41,980 nucleotides of DNA from Arhodomonas aquaeolei DSM 8974 (GCF_000374645.1 NZ_KB894822.1:1-41980), one strand, 5' to 3'; shown: positions 7,633 through 16,199, counted from the first letter of the stretch. A program made the numbers and translations. The notes: a model not told the origin generated them from the letters alone.

Positions 7633-8400
7633 TTACGGCGGACCGTCGCCGGTGGTCACCACCACCGGGCAGTCGCGTTCGGGGTGCGGCAGCACGCACA
7701 CGGGCTGGCGGTAGACCCGCCGGAGCTGCCCGGCCAGGAGGACGTCCCACGGCGTGCCCTGGGCGGCGACCCGCCCCTGGTCCAGGAGCACCAGGTGGTC
7801 GGCGTGGGCGGCGGCCAGGTTGAGGTCGTGCATCACGGCGACCACGCAGTGCCCCGCCGCCGCCCAGTCCGCGGCCAGCGACAGCAGCCGCTCCTGGTGG
7901 CGCAGGTCCAACGCCGCCGTGGGCTCGTCGAGCAGCAGTACCGGCGTCGACTGCACCCGCACCCGCGCGAACGTGGTGCGTGCCTGCTCGCCGCCGGAGA
8001 GGGTCAGCGCGTTGCGCGCGGCGAGCGGGGCGATCTCCACCTCCGCCATCGCCATGTGCACGCTCGCCTCGTCCTCCTGCGGCGGCAGGTCGCGCAGGGC
8101 GCGGCCCATGCGCACGACGTCGTCGACTCGGTAGGCGAAGCGCAGCACGCTGTCCTGGGGCATCACCGCACGCAGCCCGGCGAGCTCGCGCACCCCGTAC
8201 TCCGCCAGCGGCCGCCCGGCCAGGCGCACGGCGCCACCGGTGGGCGCGCGGTCCCCCGCCATCAGCCCGAGCAGGGTCGACTTGCCGGCACCGTTGGGCC
8301 CGATCAGCGCGGTCAGGCTCCCGCCGGGACACGCCAGCGAGACGTCGCGCAGCAGCTCGCGGTCGTCGATGCGCAGGCTCACGTCCTCGATCTCCAGCAT
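7633..8400 (-). CDS. hmuV: Haem ABC transporter ATP-binding protein HmuV
   Basis: Encodes 255 residues. Walker A GPNGAGKST at 34-42, Q-loop near Q82, signature LSGGEQ at 134-139, Walker B LLLDEP at 155-160 and switch H191 in AVMHDLN are all intact. The C-terminal segment LRRVYRQPVCVLPHPERDCPVVV matches the HmuV/ChuV group of FecE-like ATPases. It powers haem (or Fe-siderophore) import through HmuU. Its start is 1 bp after the hmuU stop, implying translational coupling. Confidence 0.9.
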   Translation of the reverse strand: MLEIEDVSLRIDDRELLRDVSLACPGGSLTALIGPNGAGKSTLLGLMAGDRAPTGGAVRLAGRPLAEYGVRELAGLRAVMPQDSVLRFAYRVDDVVRMGRALRDLPPQEDEASVHMAMAEVEIAPLAARNALTLSGGEQARTTFARVRVQSTPVLLLDEPTAALDLRHQERLLSLAADWAAAGHCVVAVMHDLNLAAAHADHLVLLDQGRVAAQGTPWDVLLAGQLRRVYRQPVCVLPHPERDCPVVVTTGDGPP

Positions 8401-8401
8401 C

Positions 8402-9463
8402 TCAGCCCCCCGCCGCCTGCCGGCGCGAGACCAGCCACAGGAAGAACGGCCCGCCCAGGGTCGCGGTGAGGATGCCGATGGGGATCTCGTTCGGCGGGTC
8501 CAGTGAGCGCGCGCCGATATCGGCGAGCATCAGCAGCAGGCCCCCGCCCATGGCGCTGAACGGCAGCAGGTGGCGGTGGCCCGGACCGATGACGGTGCGC
8601 ACCAGGTGCGGGACCACCAGCCCGACGAACCCGATGGTGCCGGTGAACGCCACCGCCGCGGCGGTGAGCAGCGCGGTGAGCGCGATCAGCCGACGGCGCA
8701 GGCGGCGCACGTCGACCCCGGTGTGCTGGGCCTGGCGCTCGCCCAGGGCGAGCAGGTCCAGGGGCACCGCCTGACGGCGCAGCAGCACCAGCCCGGCGAC
8801 GGCCAGCGGCGCGATGGTGAACACCGGCGCCCACGCCACCCGGGAGAGCGAGCCCATGGACCAGAACAGCAGGCTCTCGAGCTGCTCAACACTGGCAAGG
8901 TAGGTGAGATAGCCGGTGAGCGCGCCGGCGATGCTGTTTATCGCGATCCCGATCAGCAGCAGCCGTGCGTTATCGCCACCGGTCTGCGAGGGCCGCGCCA
9001 GCAGGTAGATCAGCCAGGTGGTCACGAAGCCGCTCAGGAACGCCCCCGCCGGCAGCGTCCAGCTCCCGAGCACGTTGATCTGCATGACGATGACGAGGAC
9101 CGCGCCCAGCGACGCCCCGCTGCTGACCCCGACGATGCCCGGATCGGCCAGCGGGTTGCCGAACAGCCCCTGCATCGCCGCCCCAGCCATCGCCAGCGAG
9201 CCCCCGACCAGCAGTGCCATGAGCGCCCGCGGCAGGCGCAGGTCCCAGAACACCGCGTGGGCGACCGGCTGTCCCTCCGCCGCCTCCAGCGGCGAGAGCA
9301 TCACCGCCAGCAGCTGGCCCGCCTCCACCGCGACCACGCCGGTGGAGACGGCGGCGGCCAGGCCCGCGGCGATGGCGAGGGTCAGCCCCGCGTAGAGCGC
9401 AACCATCGGCGGGCGCCCACGGCCCGGCCAGGGTCCGCCGGTGACGCCGTCAGTCGTCGCCAT
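8402..9463 (-). CDS. hmuU: Haem/iron ABC transporter permease HmuU (FecCD family)
   Basis: Encodes 353 residues with about nine to ten transmembrane helices. Family landmarks are DLRLPRALMALLVGGSLAMAGAAMQGLFGNPLADPGIVGVSSGA near residues 75-117, and the coupling-helix region GTIGFVGLVVPHLVRTVIGPGHRHLLP near 280-306. It forms the inner-membrane channel with HmuV and receives substrate from HmuT. Its first 14 bp overlap the end of hmuT. The HmuU label rests on the neighbouring HmuT and HmuV types; a siderophore permease of the same family is the alternative. Confidence 0.9.
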   Translation of the reverse strand: MATTDGVTGGPWPGRGRPPMVALYAGLTLAIAAGLAAAVSTGVVAVEAGQLLAVMLSPLEAAEGQPVAHAVFWDLRLPRALMALLVGGSLAMAGAAMQGLFGNPLADPGIVGVSSGASLGAVLVIVMQINVLGSWTLPAGAFLSGFVTTWLIYLLARPSQTGGDNARLLLIGIAINSIAGALTGYLTYLASVEQLESLLFWSMGSLSRVAWAPVFTIAPLAVAGLVLLRRQAVPLDLLALGERQAQHTGVDVRRLRRRLIALTALLTAAAVAFTGTIGFVGLVVPHLVRTVIGPGHRHLLPFSAMGGGLLLMLADIGARSLDPPNEIPIGILTATLGGPFFLWLVSRRQAAGG

Positions 9464-10340
9464 GGAGCGCCCTCGCCAGCATCAGGGTGGCCTCGCCGCT
9501 GGTCACCGCGTCGAACTTCACGGCGCTGTGGCCGAGCACGATCAGGCGCCGCTCCGCCGCCGCCGGGGTGTGGGCGAGCCCGGACACCCGCTGCCAGATA
9601 CCGGAACGTCCGCCCAGGGCGGCCAGCTCCTGGCGGGAGACCAGCACCACCTCCGGCGCCATGGCGATCACGCCCTCCGCGCTCAGGCTCTGGTAGCGCT
9701 CCAGGCCCGCCTCGGCCCCGACGTTGACGCCGCCGGCGCGCCGGATGAGCCCGTCCGCCGGGGTCCCGGCCCCGGCGCCGGTCACGGCGCCGCTGCTCCC
9801 TGCCCCGCTGCTGGAGACGTGGAGCACGCGCACGGGGGCGGCGCCGTCGACGATCTCCCGCGCCGCGGCGTAGTCCGCCTCGATCCCCGCGACGAGCTCG
9901 CGCCCCCGGGCCTCGCGCCCGACACGCCCGGCGATGCGGCCGATCCGCTCCGTCGCCGGCAGCGTCCGCGGGATCATCACGCTGTCGATCCCGAGCCGGC
10001 CCGCCTGGGTCATGAGTTCCCGGTCCCGGGCGGGATTACCGCCGATCAGCAGGTCCGGGCGCTGGGCGAGCAGCCCCTCCGCGGACGGCATGCGATGGTA
10101 GCGCGCCGCCCCCGGCATCCGGCCGGCAAGCGCCTGGTCCTCCGGCACCAGCACCAGCGCCTCTCCCTGGCCGAGGGCCAGCAGGATCTCCGCGTGGCCC
10201 GGGTCGAGCACGGCGATGCGGCTCGCCGGGTCTGCCGCGATCGATGGCACCGACACGAGCAGCATCACCAGGGCCGCGCCAAGCGCGGCGGCGTCGATGC
10301 CCGGCCATCGGCGGACGGAGGCGTGTCGTATGCGGCGCAT
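9450..10340 (-). CDS. hmuT: Periplasmic haem-binding protein HmuT
   Basis: Encodes 296 residues. A hydrophobic signal segment (AALGAALVMLLVSVPSIAA) precedes a cluster A-4 binding-protein fold: ARYHRMPSAEGLLAQRPDLLIGG in the N-lobe, ERYQSLSAEGVIAMAPEVVLVS and LIVLGHSAVKFDAVTSGEATLMLARALH in the C-lobe, the pattern seen in HmuT/ChuT proteins. A Gly/Ala/Ser-rich insertion (SSSGAGSSGAVTGAGAGT, near 175-193) is somewhat longer than usual. It would deliver haem to HmuUV. First gene of the operon, with a leader of roughly 20 nt from the predicted promoter and GAAGGG before the ATG. Confidence 0.88.
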   Translation of the reverse strand: MRRIRHASVRRWPGIDAAALGAALVMLLVSVPSIAADPASRIAVLDPGHAEILLALGQGEALVLVPEDQALAGRMPGAARYHRMPSAEGLLAQRPDLLIGGNPARDRELMTQAGRLGIDSVMIPRTLPATERIGRIAGRVGREARGRELVAGIEADYAAAREIVDGAAPVRVLHVSSSGAGSSGAVTGAGAGTPADGLIRRAGGVNVGAEAGLERYQSLSAEGVIAMAPEVVLVSRQELAALGGRSGIWQRVSGLAHTPAAAERRLIVLGHSAVKFDAVTSGEATLMLARALHGDD

Positions 10341-10363
10341 GATCCGGCCCTTCGGGGTTAATT

Positions 10364-10375
10364 TATCGTACGATA
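10364..10375. promoter_or_regulatory. Perfect 12-bp palindrome over the hmu operon -10
   Basis: TATCGTACGATA is a perfect dyad with its right half forming the -10 hexamer of the minus-strand hmu promoter. A repressor bound here would block RNA polymerase. PadR proteins bind short palindromes, and a padR gene ends this operon, so autoregulation by that protein is a reasonable inference. No second copy was noticed elsewhere in the window. Confidence 0.5.
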
Positions 10376-10398
10376 TGTTGAATGCGAATCGTTGTCAA
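10370..10398 (-). promoter_or_regulatory. Predicted sigma-70 promoter of the hmu operon
   Basis: On the minus strand the -35 is an exact TTGACA (plus-strand TGTCAA 10393-10398), followed by a 17-bp spacer and the -10 TATCGT (plus-strand ACGATA 10370-10375, four of six consensus bases). Transcription would begin near 10363, giving a leader of about 20 nt before the hmuT ATG. This local stretch is AT-rich in a very GC-rich background. Confidence 0.65.
10378..10396. promoter_or_regulatory. Fur-box-like sequence in the hmu promoter
   Basis: The 19 bases matching the Fur consensus span the spacer and part of the -35; about 12 of 19 positions agree by hand alignment (core AATGCGAATCGTTGTC). Placement between -35 and -10 is typical for Fur repression of iron-uptake operons. 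The match is moderate. Confidence 0.5.
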
Positions 10399-10520
10399 TT
10401 GCGTGGATGAAAAGAAGCACTCCGGCGGCAGCCCCGTTCCCTTTTCCACCGCGAGCAGGCAGCCTATGGGCATCCCGCAACCCATCACGGCGGCACCGGA
10501 CGTGCCGCCCGGAAGGCGCC

Positions 10521-11165
10521 ATGTTCGACTACACCCTCGCGCACTGGCTGGCGTTTTTCAGCGCCGCGGTGCTGCTCAACCTCACCCCCGGCCCGGACAT
10601 GGCCTTCATCGTCGGCCAGGCCGCCCGGCACGGCGTACGCAAGGGCTTCGCCGCGATGTTCGGCGTGTGGATCGGCGCGTTCCTGCACGTGCTGCTCGCC
10701 GCGCTGGGCCTGTCCGCGATCCTCGCGGCCTCCGCCACCGCCTTCTCCGTGGTCAAGTGGATCGGTGCGGCCTACCTGATCTGGCTCGGCCTGAGCGCCT
10801 GGCGCGGCGAGGCCGCCGGCGGCGAGACCGACACCGCTGGCACCCCCACCACGGTGACGGCGACCACCGTGCTGCGCCGGGGCGTCCTGGTCGCGGCACT
10901 GAACCCGAAGGTGGCGGTGTTCTTCCTGGCCTTCCTGCCCCAGTTCGTCACCGCGGGCGCCGGGCCGGCGAGTGCCCAGCTCTTCCTCCACGGCAGCCTC
11001 ATCATCGCCGTGGCCGCACTGGTCGAGCCGCTGCTGGTCCTGGCCGGCGGGCGCCTCGCGCGGGCGCTGAAGTCGAGCCCGGGCCTCGGCCGCTGGATGG
11101 ACCGAACGCTCGGCTCGCTGTTCATCGCGCTGGGCATACGGCTCGCCACGGCCGGGCGTGGCTGA
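10521..11165 (+). CDS. LysE/RhtB-family amino-acid exporter
   Basis: Encodes 214 residues from ATG 10521, preceded by GGAAGG; longer in-frame starts exist but extend into non-family sequence. Six hydrophobic helices are visible. The N-terminal LLNLTPGPDMAFIVGQAARHGVRKG (about residues 18-42) is the family signature, and LNPKVAVFFLAFLPQF (near 126-141) is the second conserved segment. The protein would export an amino acid or derivative across the inner membrane. It is divergent from the hmu operon and shares its 180-bp upstream region. Substrate is unknown. Confidence 0.88.
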   Translation: MFDYTLAHWLAFFSAAVLLNLTPGPDMAFIVGQAARHGVRKGFAAMFGVWIGAFLHVLLAALGLSAILAASATAFSVVKWIGAAYLIWLGLSAWRGEAAGGETDTAGTPTTVTATTVLRRGVLVAALNPKVAVFFLAFLPQFVTAGAGPASAQLFLHGSLIIAVAALVEPLLVLAGGRLARALKSSPGLGRWMDRTLGSLFIALGIRLATAGRG

Positions 11166-11201
11166 ACTACGTAACCCCGGTATCGCCGGCGGAGGTACAG
11201 G

Positions 11202-11744
11202 ATGGCCGTGAACGACGCCCTCCGCCACGAGCTGCTGGCGATGCAGGCCGCCGACCAGGACCTCCTGCAAACACTGATCGAGACCGGCGAGCTCGAACGC
11301 CACGCCTATCACCCGCGCATGCGAGCCGTGCACGAACGCAACAACGCCCGCATGCGCGCCATCCTCGACACCCACGGCTGGCCGGGAGGGCGGCTGGTCG
11401 GCGACGACGGCGCCCGCGCGGCGTGGCTGATCGTCCAGCACGCCGTGCTCGATCCCGGGCTCATGAGACGCGCCCTGCCCCTGCTCGCCGCGGCCGTCGA
11501 CGACGGCGACGCGGACGGCTGGTGCCTCGCCTATCTGGAGGATCGGCTGCGGACGCTGGCCGACCGGCCCCAGCGCTACGGCACGCAGCACGACATCGAC
11601 GCCGGGGGCCGTGCCTACCCGCTGCCCATCGAGGACCCGGCCGGCGTCGACGAACGCCGCCGCGCCGTGGGGCTGGACCCCCTCGCCGAGGCGACGGCGC
11701 GCATCCAGCGGCGTTACCGGCCTGACGGCCCGTCCCGGGAGTAA
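11202..11744 (+). CDS. DUF6624-like protein
   Basis: Encodes 180 residues from ATG 11202 with GGAGG eight bases upstream. The central segment, HGWPGGRLVGDDGARAAWLIVQHAVLDP (about residues 58-85) followed by ALPLLAAAVDDGDAD and ADRPQRYGTQ, matches my recollection of the DUF6624 family. It is soluble and mostly helical. No biochemical role is known to me. It lies 36 bp after lysE in the same direction and could be co-transcribed. It converges with the truncated ada gene, whose end lies 67 bp away. Confidence 0.75.
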   Translation: MAVNDALRHELLAMQAADQDLLQTLIETGELERHAYHPRMRAVHERNNARMRAILDTHGWPGGRLVGDDGARAAWLIVQHAVLDPGLMRRALPLLAAAVDDGDADGWCLAYLEDRLRTLADRPQRYGTQHDIDAGGRAYPLPIEDPAGVDERRRAVGLDPLAEATARIQRRYRPDGPSRE

Positions 11745-11811
11745 ACCGCCTGCCGCGCGACCCACGCGGCGCACCCACGGCAATCACGCGCGATGGCGGC
11801 GCACCCGCCGG

Positions 11812-12666
11812 CTACCCCGTCGCAACGTGGCGGAGCGCGGTGCGTATCCGTTCCCGGAAGGCGGTCCCCAGGATATCCGGCGGCAGATCGGGGGCGGCGC
11901 GGGGCACGGCGACATGGGCGGCCGCGGCCCGCACCACGGCGGCGAGGCCGCCGACGTCCTCCGCCAGCACCGCCTTCGGGAACTGGGCGCACAGCCGTGC
12001 CACCACCGCCGCATCGCCGGCGCCCAGCGCCACGGCGCACAGGCCGCGTTCCGTCGCCGCCACCAGCAGGCAACCGAGAGCACACGGGACCGTGGCGTAG
12101 CGGATACGCTCCCCCTGCCCGCCCCCGGCGTAGACGGTGGGTGTCATGCCGAGCCGCTGCGCGACGGCCTCGTAGGCGCGGCTGGGGGCGCCGTAGCCGG
12201 CCTCGTACAGGGCCTCCGTCACCATCGCCCCGGCCTTCAGCCTCTGCGCCAGACGCCGGGCCTTGAGCGCCTTGGCGTAGCCCTTGGGGGTAATACCGAG
12301 GCGGGCCTGGAACAGGCGGCGCAGCCGGGCGGGCGTCAGGCCGACGCGGCCGGCGAGCTCCTCCAGCGCCGGCTCCCTCTCGGCCTGCTCGAGAACGCGG
12401 CAGGCGGCCACCAGCGCGCCCGACGCCGGATCGGCGCCGCCCGCCGGGCGGCAGCGCTTGCAGGGGCGGAATCCGGCGGCCTCGGCGTCCGCGGGGGTAT
12501 CGAAATAGGCCACGTTGCCGCGCCGCGGCGGCCTGGATCGGCAGGAGGGCCGGCAGTAGATACCGGTCGTGCGCACGGCGTAGATAAACCGGCCGTCGGC
12601 GGCCGTGTCGTTGCCGATGACGGCACGCCAGCGTCCGTCATCCGTGGCAACGTCCTTCCGGGTCAT
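11812..12666 (-). CDS. ada: Ada-like methylphosphotriester sensor/AraC protein lacking the alkyltransferase active site
   Basis: Encodes 284 residues; full-length Ada is about 350. Residues 10-75 are the zinc domain with C38, C42, C69 and C72 (YCRPSCRSR and PCKRC), which takes a methyl group from DNA phosphotriesters. Residues about 85-180 are an AraC helix-turn-helix. Residues about 190-284 start the O6-methylguanine methyltransferase domain, but TAG at 11812-11814 ends it right after GTAFRERIRTALRHVATG, before the PCHRV active-site motif. Codons beyond the stop read VIAVGAPRGSRG, recalling the next helix of the family, so the 3' end appears eroded. The ATG is 1 bp after the EamA stop (TGA-G-ATG), implying coupling. 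It can still sense methylation but cannot repair O6-methylguanine by the usual route. Confidence 0.85.
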   Translation of the reverse strand: MTRKDVATDDGRWRAVIGNDTAADGRFIYAVRTTGIYCRPSCRSRPPRRGNVAYFDTPADAEAAGFRPCKRCRPAGGADPASGALVAACRVLEQAEREPALEELAGRVGLTPARLRRLFQARLGITPKGYAKALKARRLAQRLKAGAMVTEALYEAGYGAPSRAYEAVAQRLGMTPTVYAGGGQGERIRYATVPCALGCLLVAATERGLCAVALGAGDAAVVARLCAQFPKAVLAEDVGGLAAVVRAAAAHVAVPRAAPDLPPDILGTAFRERIRTALRHVATG

Positions 12667-12667
12667 C

Positions 12668-13615
12668 TCAGGTGCCCTCCTCCCCACGTCCGCCCGCGGC
12701 GACTCTGCGCAGCCAGCGGGCCGGACGGCCGTCCACGGCCGCGAGGCCAAGACCGATGATCGCCATGCCGGCGACGTCCCGCAAGCCGAGGCGCTCCCCC
12801 AGGATCCCCACCCCGAGCAGGATCGCGCTCACGGGGATGAGGAAGGTCACCAGCAGCAGGTTCGTCGCCCCCGCCACCGCCAGGATGCGGAAGTAGAGAA
12901 GATAGGCCAGCGCCGTCGACAGCACCACGAGTCCCGCCACGGCGCCCACGACCGCCACCGACGGGACCGGCAGCGTCCACGGGTGATCCACTGTCAGCGC
13001 GACCGGCGCCAGCAGGGCGGTGGAGCCGGTCACCTGCCCCGCCGCCGTCTGCAACGGCGTCACCCCGAGCCGCCGGAACCGCCGGCCAAAGACCCCGGCG
13101 CAGGCATAGGACACCGCCCCGGCCAGGCAGGCGAGATAGGGCCAGGCGTTACCGGCGCCCCACGCCCCCTCCCCCACGAGCACGACCACGCCCAGGAACC
13201 CGAGCCCCACGCCGGCCACCCGGCCCGGCGTCAGGCGCTCGTCCGCCAGCACCAGGCCGGCCACCACCACCGTGAACAGCGGCGTCGTGGCGTTGAGTAT
13301 CGCCGCGAGACTCGAGGAAAGATGCGCCTGCCCCCACACGATCAGGCTGAAAGGCAATGCGTTGTTGAGCAGCCCCATCACCAGGAACGCCCGCCAGACC
13401 CCCGCCCGGCGCGGCATCCCGCCACCACCGGCCAGCGCCACGGCCCACAGCACGACGGCACAGCCGCCGACCCGCAGCAGCACCAGTGTCAGCGGCGGGA
13501 TGGCGTCGACCGCCACTTCAACGAAGAAGAACGAGCCGCCCCACAGCACCGAGAGGGTAAGCAGCATCCCCCAGGCGGCGGCGTTCATGCGCGGCGTGAT
13601 CGTGGATGGCGTCAT
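12668..13615 (-). CDS. EamA/DMT-superfamily transporter
   Basis: Encodes 315 residues from ATG 13613-13615 with GGGGGAT upstream. Ten hydrophobic helices form two EamA repeats: WGMLLTLSVLWGGSFFFVEVAV and NALPFSLIVWGQAHLSSSLAAILNATTPLFTVVVA in the first, STALAYLLYFRILAVAGATNLLLVTFLIPVSAILLG in the second. This is a drug/metabolite exporter-type permease of unknown substrate. It is the first gene of a two-gene unit with the shortened ada. Confidence 0.88.
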   Translation of the reverse strand: MTPSTITPRMNAAAWGMLLTLSVLWGGSFFFVEVAVDAIPPLTLVLLRVGGCAVVLWAVALAGGGGMPRRAGVWRAFLVMGLLNNALPFSLIVWGQAHLSSSLAAILNATTPLFTVVVAGLVLADERLTPGRVAGVGLGFLGVVVLVGEGAWGAGNAWPYLACLAGAVSYACAGVFGRRFRRLGVTPLQTAAGQVTGSTALLAPVALTVDHPWTLPVPSVAVVGAVAGLVVLSTALAYLLYFRILAVAGATNLLLVTFLIPVSAILLGVGILGERLGLRDVAGMAIIGLGLAAVDGRPARWLRRVAAGGRGEEGT

Positions 13616-14109
13616 CGTCGTATCCCCCGTCTGTGGTCCCGGACAGGAGCATGCAACGGCAGTCGCCCCGCCACATCCCGGTTTGGCACGGGCAATTCGG
13701 GCGGCGGCGGACGAGCATCGCGTCCATGACGCCGACGACACCGCACGGCGCGCACGTGGCGCGGGCGGGAGCCGGAGGTGGTGTCATCCCGGCCCGACAC
13801 CTTCCCCACACCGGGGCGCTCCGGCGCGATTACCAGCCGTGGGCATTCCGACCGTCCCCGCCACCAGTACTGCACACTCCCCGGACGGCGCGGCGATGCG
13901 TGCGCCGGTGGTCGAAGCCCGGCCCGCCGTGCCGTCACCACACCCCCTCCCGGCACGGCCATTAGGAATGCGCCTAGGCCAATTTGGGAGACCACCGACT
14001 CGCCCCGTGGCGCCATGCCTGTATCATCACCAATAACCGACCGCTCCGGAGTCGACAACGGACAACCACCGCAGGGACGATTCAACCGGCACACACCGAG
14101 AGAGACCGC
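13616..14109. other. Intergenic region, nothing recognised
   Basis: A 494-bp gap between the divergent EamA gene and the diguanylate cyclase. No RNA gene, repeat or clear promoter was recognised. Base composition is GC-rich like the flanks, with a more AT-rich patch near 13965-14035 that may hold the cyclase promoter. Confidence 0.4.
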
Positions 14110-15015
14110 ATGTCTGTCGTAACCGCCCTGGACCGTCCCCTCTCCCGCCTCGGCACCATCGGCGTGATGCTGCTGGCCCTCGCCGGTGTCGCGCTCATCG
14201 GCATGATCGACTACGTCACCGGCTACGAGGTTTCCGTCTCCGAGTTCTACCTGCTGCCGCTCACCGTGGCCGCGTGGTACAAGGGCCGGCTCGCCGCCGT
14301 GATCATCGCGGCACTGTGCTGCACCTCCTGGTACGTCGCCGACACCGCTGCCGGCCGCCCCGCCGGCGACGAGGCGGTCGCGGTGTGGAACACCGTCGTA
14401 AGGCTGGTCTTTCTCGTCGTCACCGGCGTGCTGCTGGACGCCCTGCGTACGAGCTTCGACGCCCAGCGGCGGCTCGCCCGCACCGATGGCCTCACGGGGT
14501 TGCTGGTGCGGCGGGCGTTCAACGACCAGCTGCAGCGCACCCTCGCCCTGGCCCGCCGCCACGGCGACCCGATCACCCTGGCCTACATCGACGTGGACGA
14601 CTTCAAGCTGCTGAACGACAGCCGCGGCCACGCCGAGGGCGACCGCCTTCTGTGGAGCATCGGCGACGTCCTCGCCCGCTCGCTGCGCACCTCGGACGCC
14701 GCGGGCCGCCTCGGCGGCGACGAGTTCGCCCTGATCCTGCCGCGCACCGACGCCGGCGGCGCCAGGCAGCTCGTCAACCGCCTCAACGCCACGCTCCATC
14801 AGACATTCGCCACCAACGACTGGGACGTCGGCTGCAGCATCGGTGTCGTCACCCTGCGCAACACCGGCATGTACCCGGAGGCGGCCCTGACAACGGCGGA
14901 TGCCCTCATGTACGACGTCAAACGCCAGGGCAAGGGCACCGTGGCGTTCCGCGTCCTCGACGGCCGGGACGTACGGCCCACCCACATCCACACCGCCCGC
15001 TCCGCCTGTCAGTGA
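14110..15015 (+). CDS. Membrane-bound GGDEF diguanylate cyclase
   Basis: Encodes 301 residues from ATG 14110 with GAGAGA upstream. Three to four hydrophobic helices occupy residues about 14-110, containing the DYVTGYEVSVSEFYLLP motif common in small membrane cyclases. The GGDEF domain spans about 120-290: DGLTGL at 126-131, metal-binding DVDDFK near 161-166, GGDEF at 202-206 intact, and RTSD (193-196) as the RxxD inhibitory site. It would make c-di-GMP in response to an unknown membrane signal. Transcribed alone. This is the second cyclase in the window, and unlike the one at 605-2458 it is undamaged. Confidence 0.92.
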   Translation: MSVVTALDRPLSRLGTIGVMLLALAGVALIGMIDYVTGYEVSVSEFYLLPLTVAAWYKGRLAAVIIAALCCTSWYVADTAAGRPAGDEAVAVWNTVVRLVFLVVTGVLLDALRTSFDAQRRLARTDGLTGLLVRRAFNDQLQRTLALARRHGDPITLAYIDVDDFKLLNDSRGHAEGDRLLWSIGDVLARSLRTSDAAGRLGGDEFALILPRTDAGGARQLVNRLNATLHQTFATNDWDVGCSIGVVTLRNTGMYPEAALTTADALMYDVKRQGKGTVAFRVLDGRDVRPTHIHTARSACQ

Positions 15016-15332
15016 TCCGGGTGGGAGACCGGGGACCGGCCCTCCAGGAGCACACGACACACAAGGGACGACGCCCAGGACAGCGATGAAGCATGCGGGC
15101 CACAAGAACGCGCAGGACCGCGTCGTCCCCCAGGGGACACCGCCCGACGACATGACGGCACACTGGACGGCCACACCGCCGTTACGCAGAATCCGAACTG
15201 ATCATCCGGCGGGACGGGTCATGAGGCCGACGCGAGCGAACGAAACGACACACCCCGGGAATCGCACGCCGCCCTTCAACGAGCTGCCAAAACACGGGGG
15301 AACGCGATGATGGCAACGGGAACCCGCGCGCG
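15016..15332. other. Intergenic region with a 10-bp inverted repeat
   Basis: A 317-bp gap. The only structure seen is GGGACGACGC (15065-15074) paired with GCGTCGTCCC (15120-15129). A 74-codon frame starting at 15086 has no family features and weak translation signals, so it is not called. Confidence 0.4.
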
Positions 15333-16049
15333 ATGACCCGGTCGCGGCGCCGAACACTGCTGAAGAAGGCCGCACGGATCACGGCGGCGATCGTCGCCGG
15401 ATTCGTCGCCCTGAGCCTGCTCGTCGTCATCACCCTGCGCTGGGTCGACCCGCCCACTAGCGCCTTCATCATCCGCCACAACGTCCTCGTGGACGCCCAC
15501 CCGGACTGGACCGCCGCCGCCTACGAGTGGACCGACTGGCCGGACATCAGCCCGAACCTCCCCCTGGCCGTCGTCGCCTCGGAGGACCAGCGCTTCCCCG
15601 ACCACTGGGGATTCGACTTCCAGGCCATCTCCAAGGCCCTGCGGGAATACAGCCGCGGCGACGACCTCCGCGGCGCCAGCACCATCTCCCAGCAGGTCGC
15701 GAAGAATCTATTTCTCTGGCCCGGGCGCAACTACATCCGCAAGGGCCTGGAGGCCTACTTCACCACCCTCATCGAACTGTGCTGGCCCAAACAGCGCATA
15801 CTGGAAGTCTACGTAAACATCGCGCAATTCGGCCCCAACACCTTCGGCGCCACCGCCGCCAGCCAGCGCATGTTCAACAAATCCCCCACCCGGCTCACCC
15901 CCGCCGAAGCCGCCCTCCTCGCCGCGGTACTCCCCAACCCCTACGAATACAACGCTCGTCGGCCCTCCGGCTACGTTCGTGAACGGCAGCGCTGGATAAT
16001 GCGCCAGATGCAGCAGCTCGGGGGCACAGGGTATTTGAAGCGGCTATAA
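15333..16049 (+). CDS. mtgA: Monofunctional biosynthetic peptidoglycan transglycosylase
   Basis: Encodes 238 residues. One N-terminal anchor helix (about 14-36) is followed by a GT51 glycosyltransferase domain. Catalytic E84 lies in [32 protein letters not shown] (about 114-130) and the [15 protein letters not shown] segment with the second acidic residue are intact. It polymerises lipid II into glycan strands in the periplasm. No transpeptidase domain is present, as expected for MtgA. It is the last ordinary chromosomal gene before the mobile region. Confidence 0.93.
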   Translation: MTRSRRRTLLKKAARITAAIVAGFVALSLLVVITLRWVDPPTSAFIIRHNVLVDAHPDWTAAAYEWTDWPDISPNLPLAVVASEDQRFPDHWGFDFQAISKALREYSRGDDLRGASTISQQVAKNLFLWPGRNYIRKGLEAYFTTLIELCWPKQRILEVYVNIAQFGPNTFGATAASQRMFNKSPTRLTPAEAALLAAVLPNPYEYNARRPSGYVRERQRWIMRQMQQLGGTGYLKRL

Positions 16050-16154
16050 TCACCGCAATCGTCCTGTAGACCGCCAAATAACCGGTCCGTCAATCACGCC
16101 CCCGACGCTGCGGGACCGCTTTCTCGACAACGACATACGGGACAAGGCTTTCAT

Positions 16155-16199
16155 GTTAGGCGGACGACGTCCGCGTTATAACACGGACTTGATCCGTCT
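16155..16199. other. Palindrome cluster containing an integron-like GTTAGGC core
   Basis: GTTAGGC at 16155-16161 equals the consensus integron R' core (GTTRRRY). It is followed by the dyad GCGGAC-GAC-GTCCGC, then GTTATAAC, then ACGGA-CTTGA-TCCGT. No R''/L'' partner is found upstream, so it is not a complete attC. It may be a remnant attachment site or the left terminus of the IS91-type element. Confidence 0.4.

Noticed and set aside
15086-15310. 74-codon frame between the cyclase and mtgA
   Set aside because: Weak ribosome site, Pro/Thr/Arg-rich composition and no recognised family.
16050-16161. Complete attC ending at GTTAGGC 16155
   Set aside because: No R''/L'' partner able to pair with the bases before 16155 exists in the preceding 110 bp.
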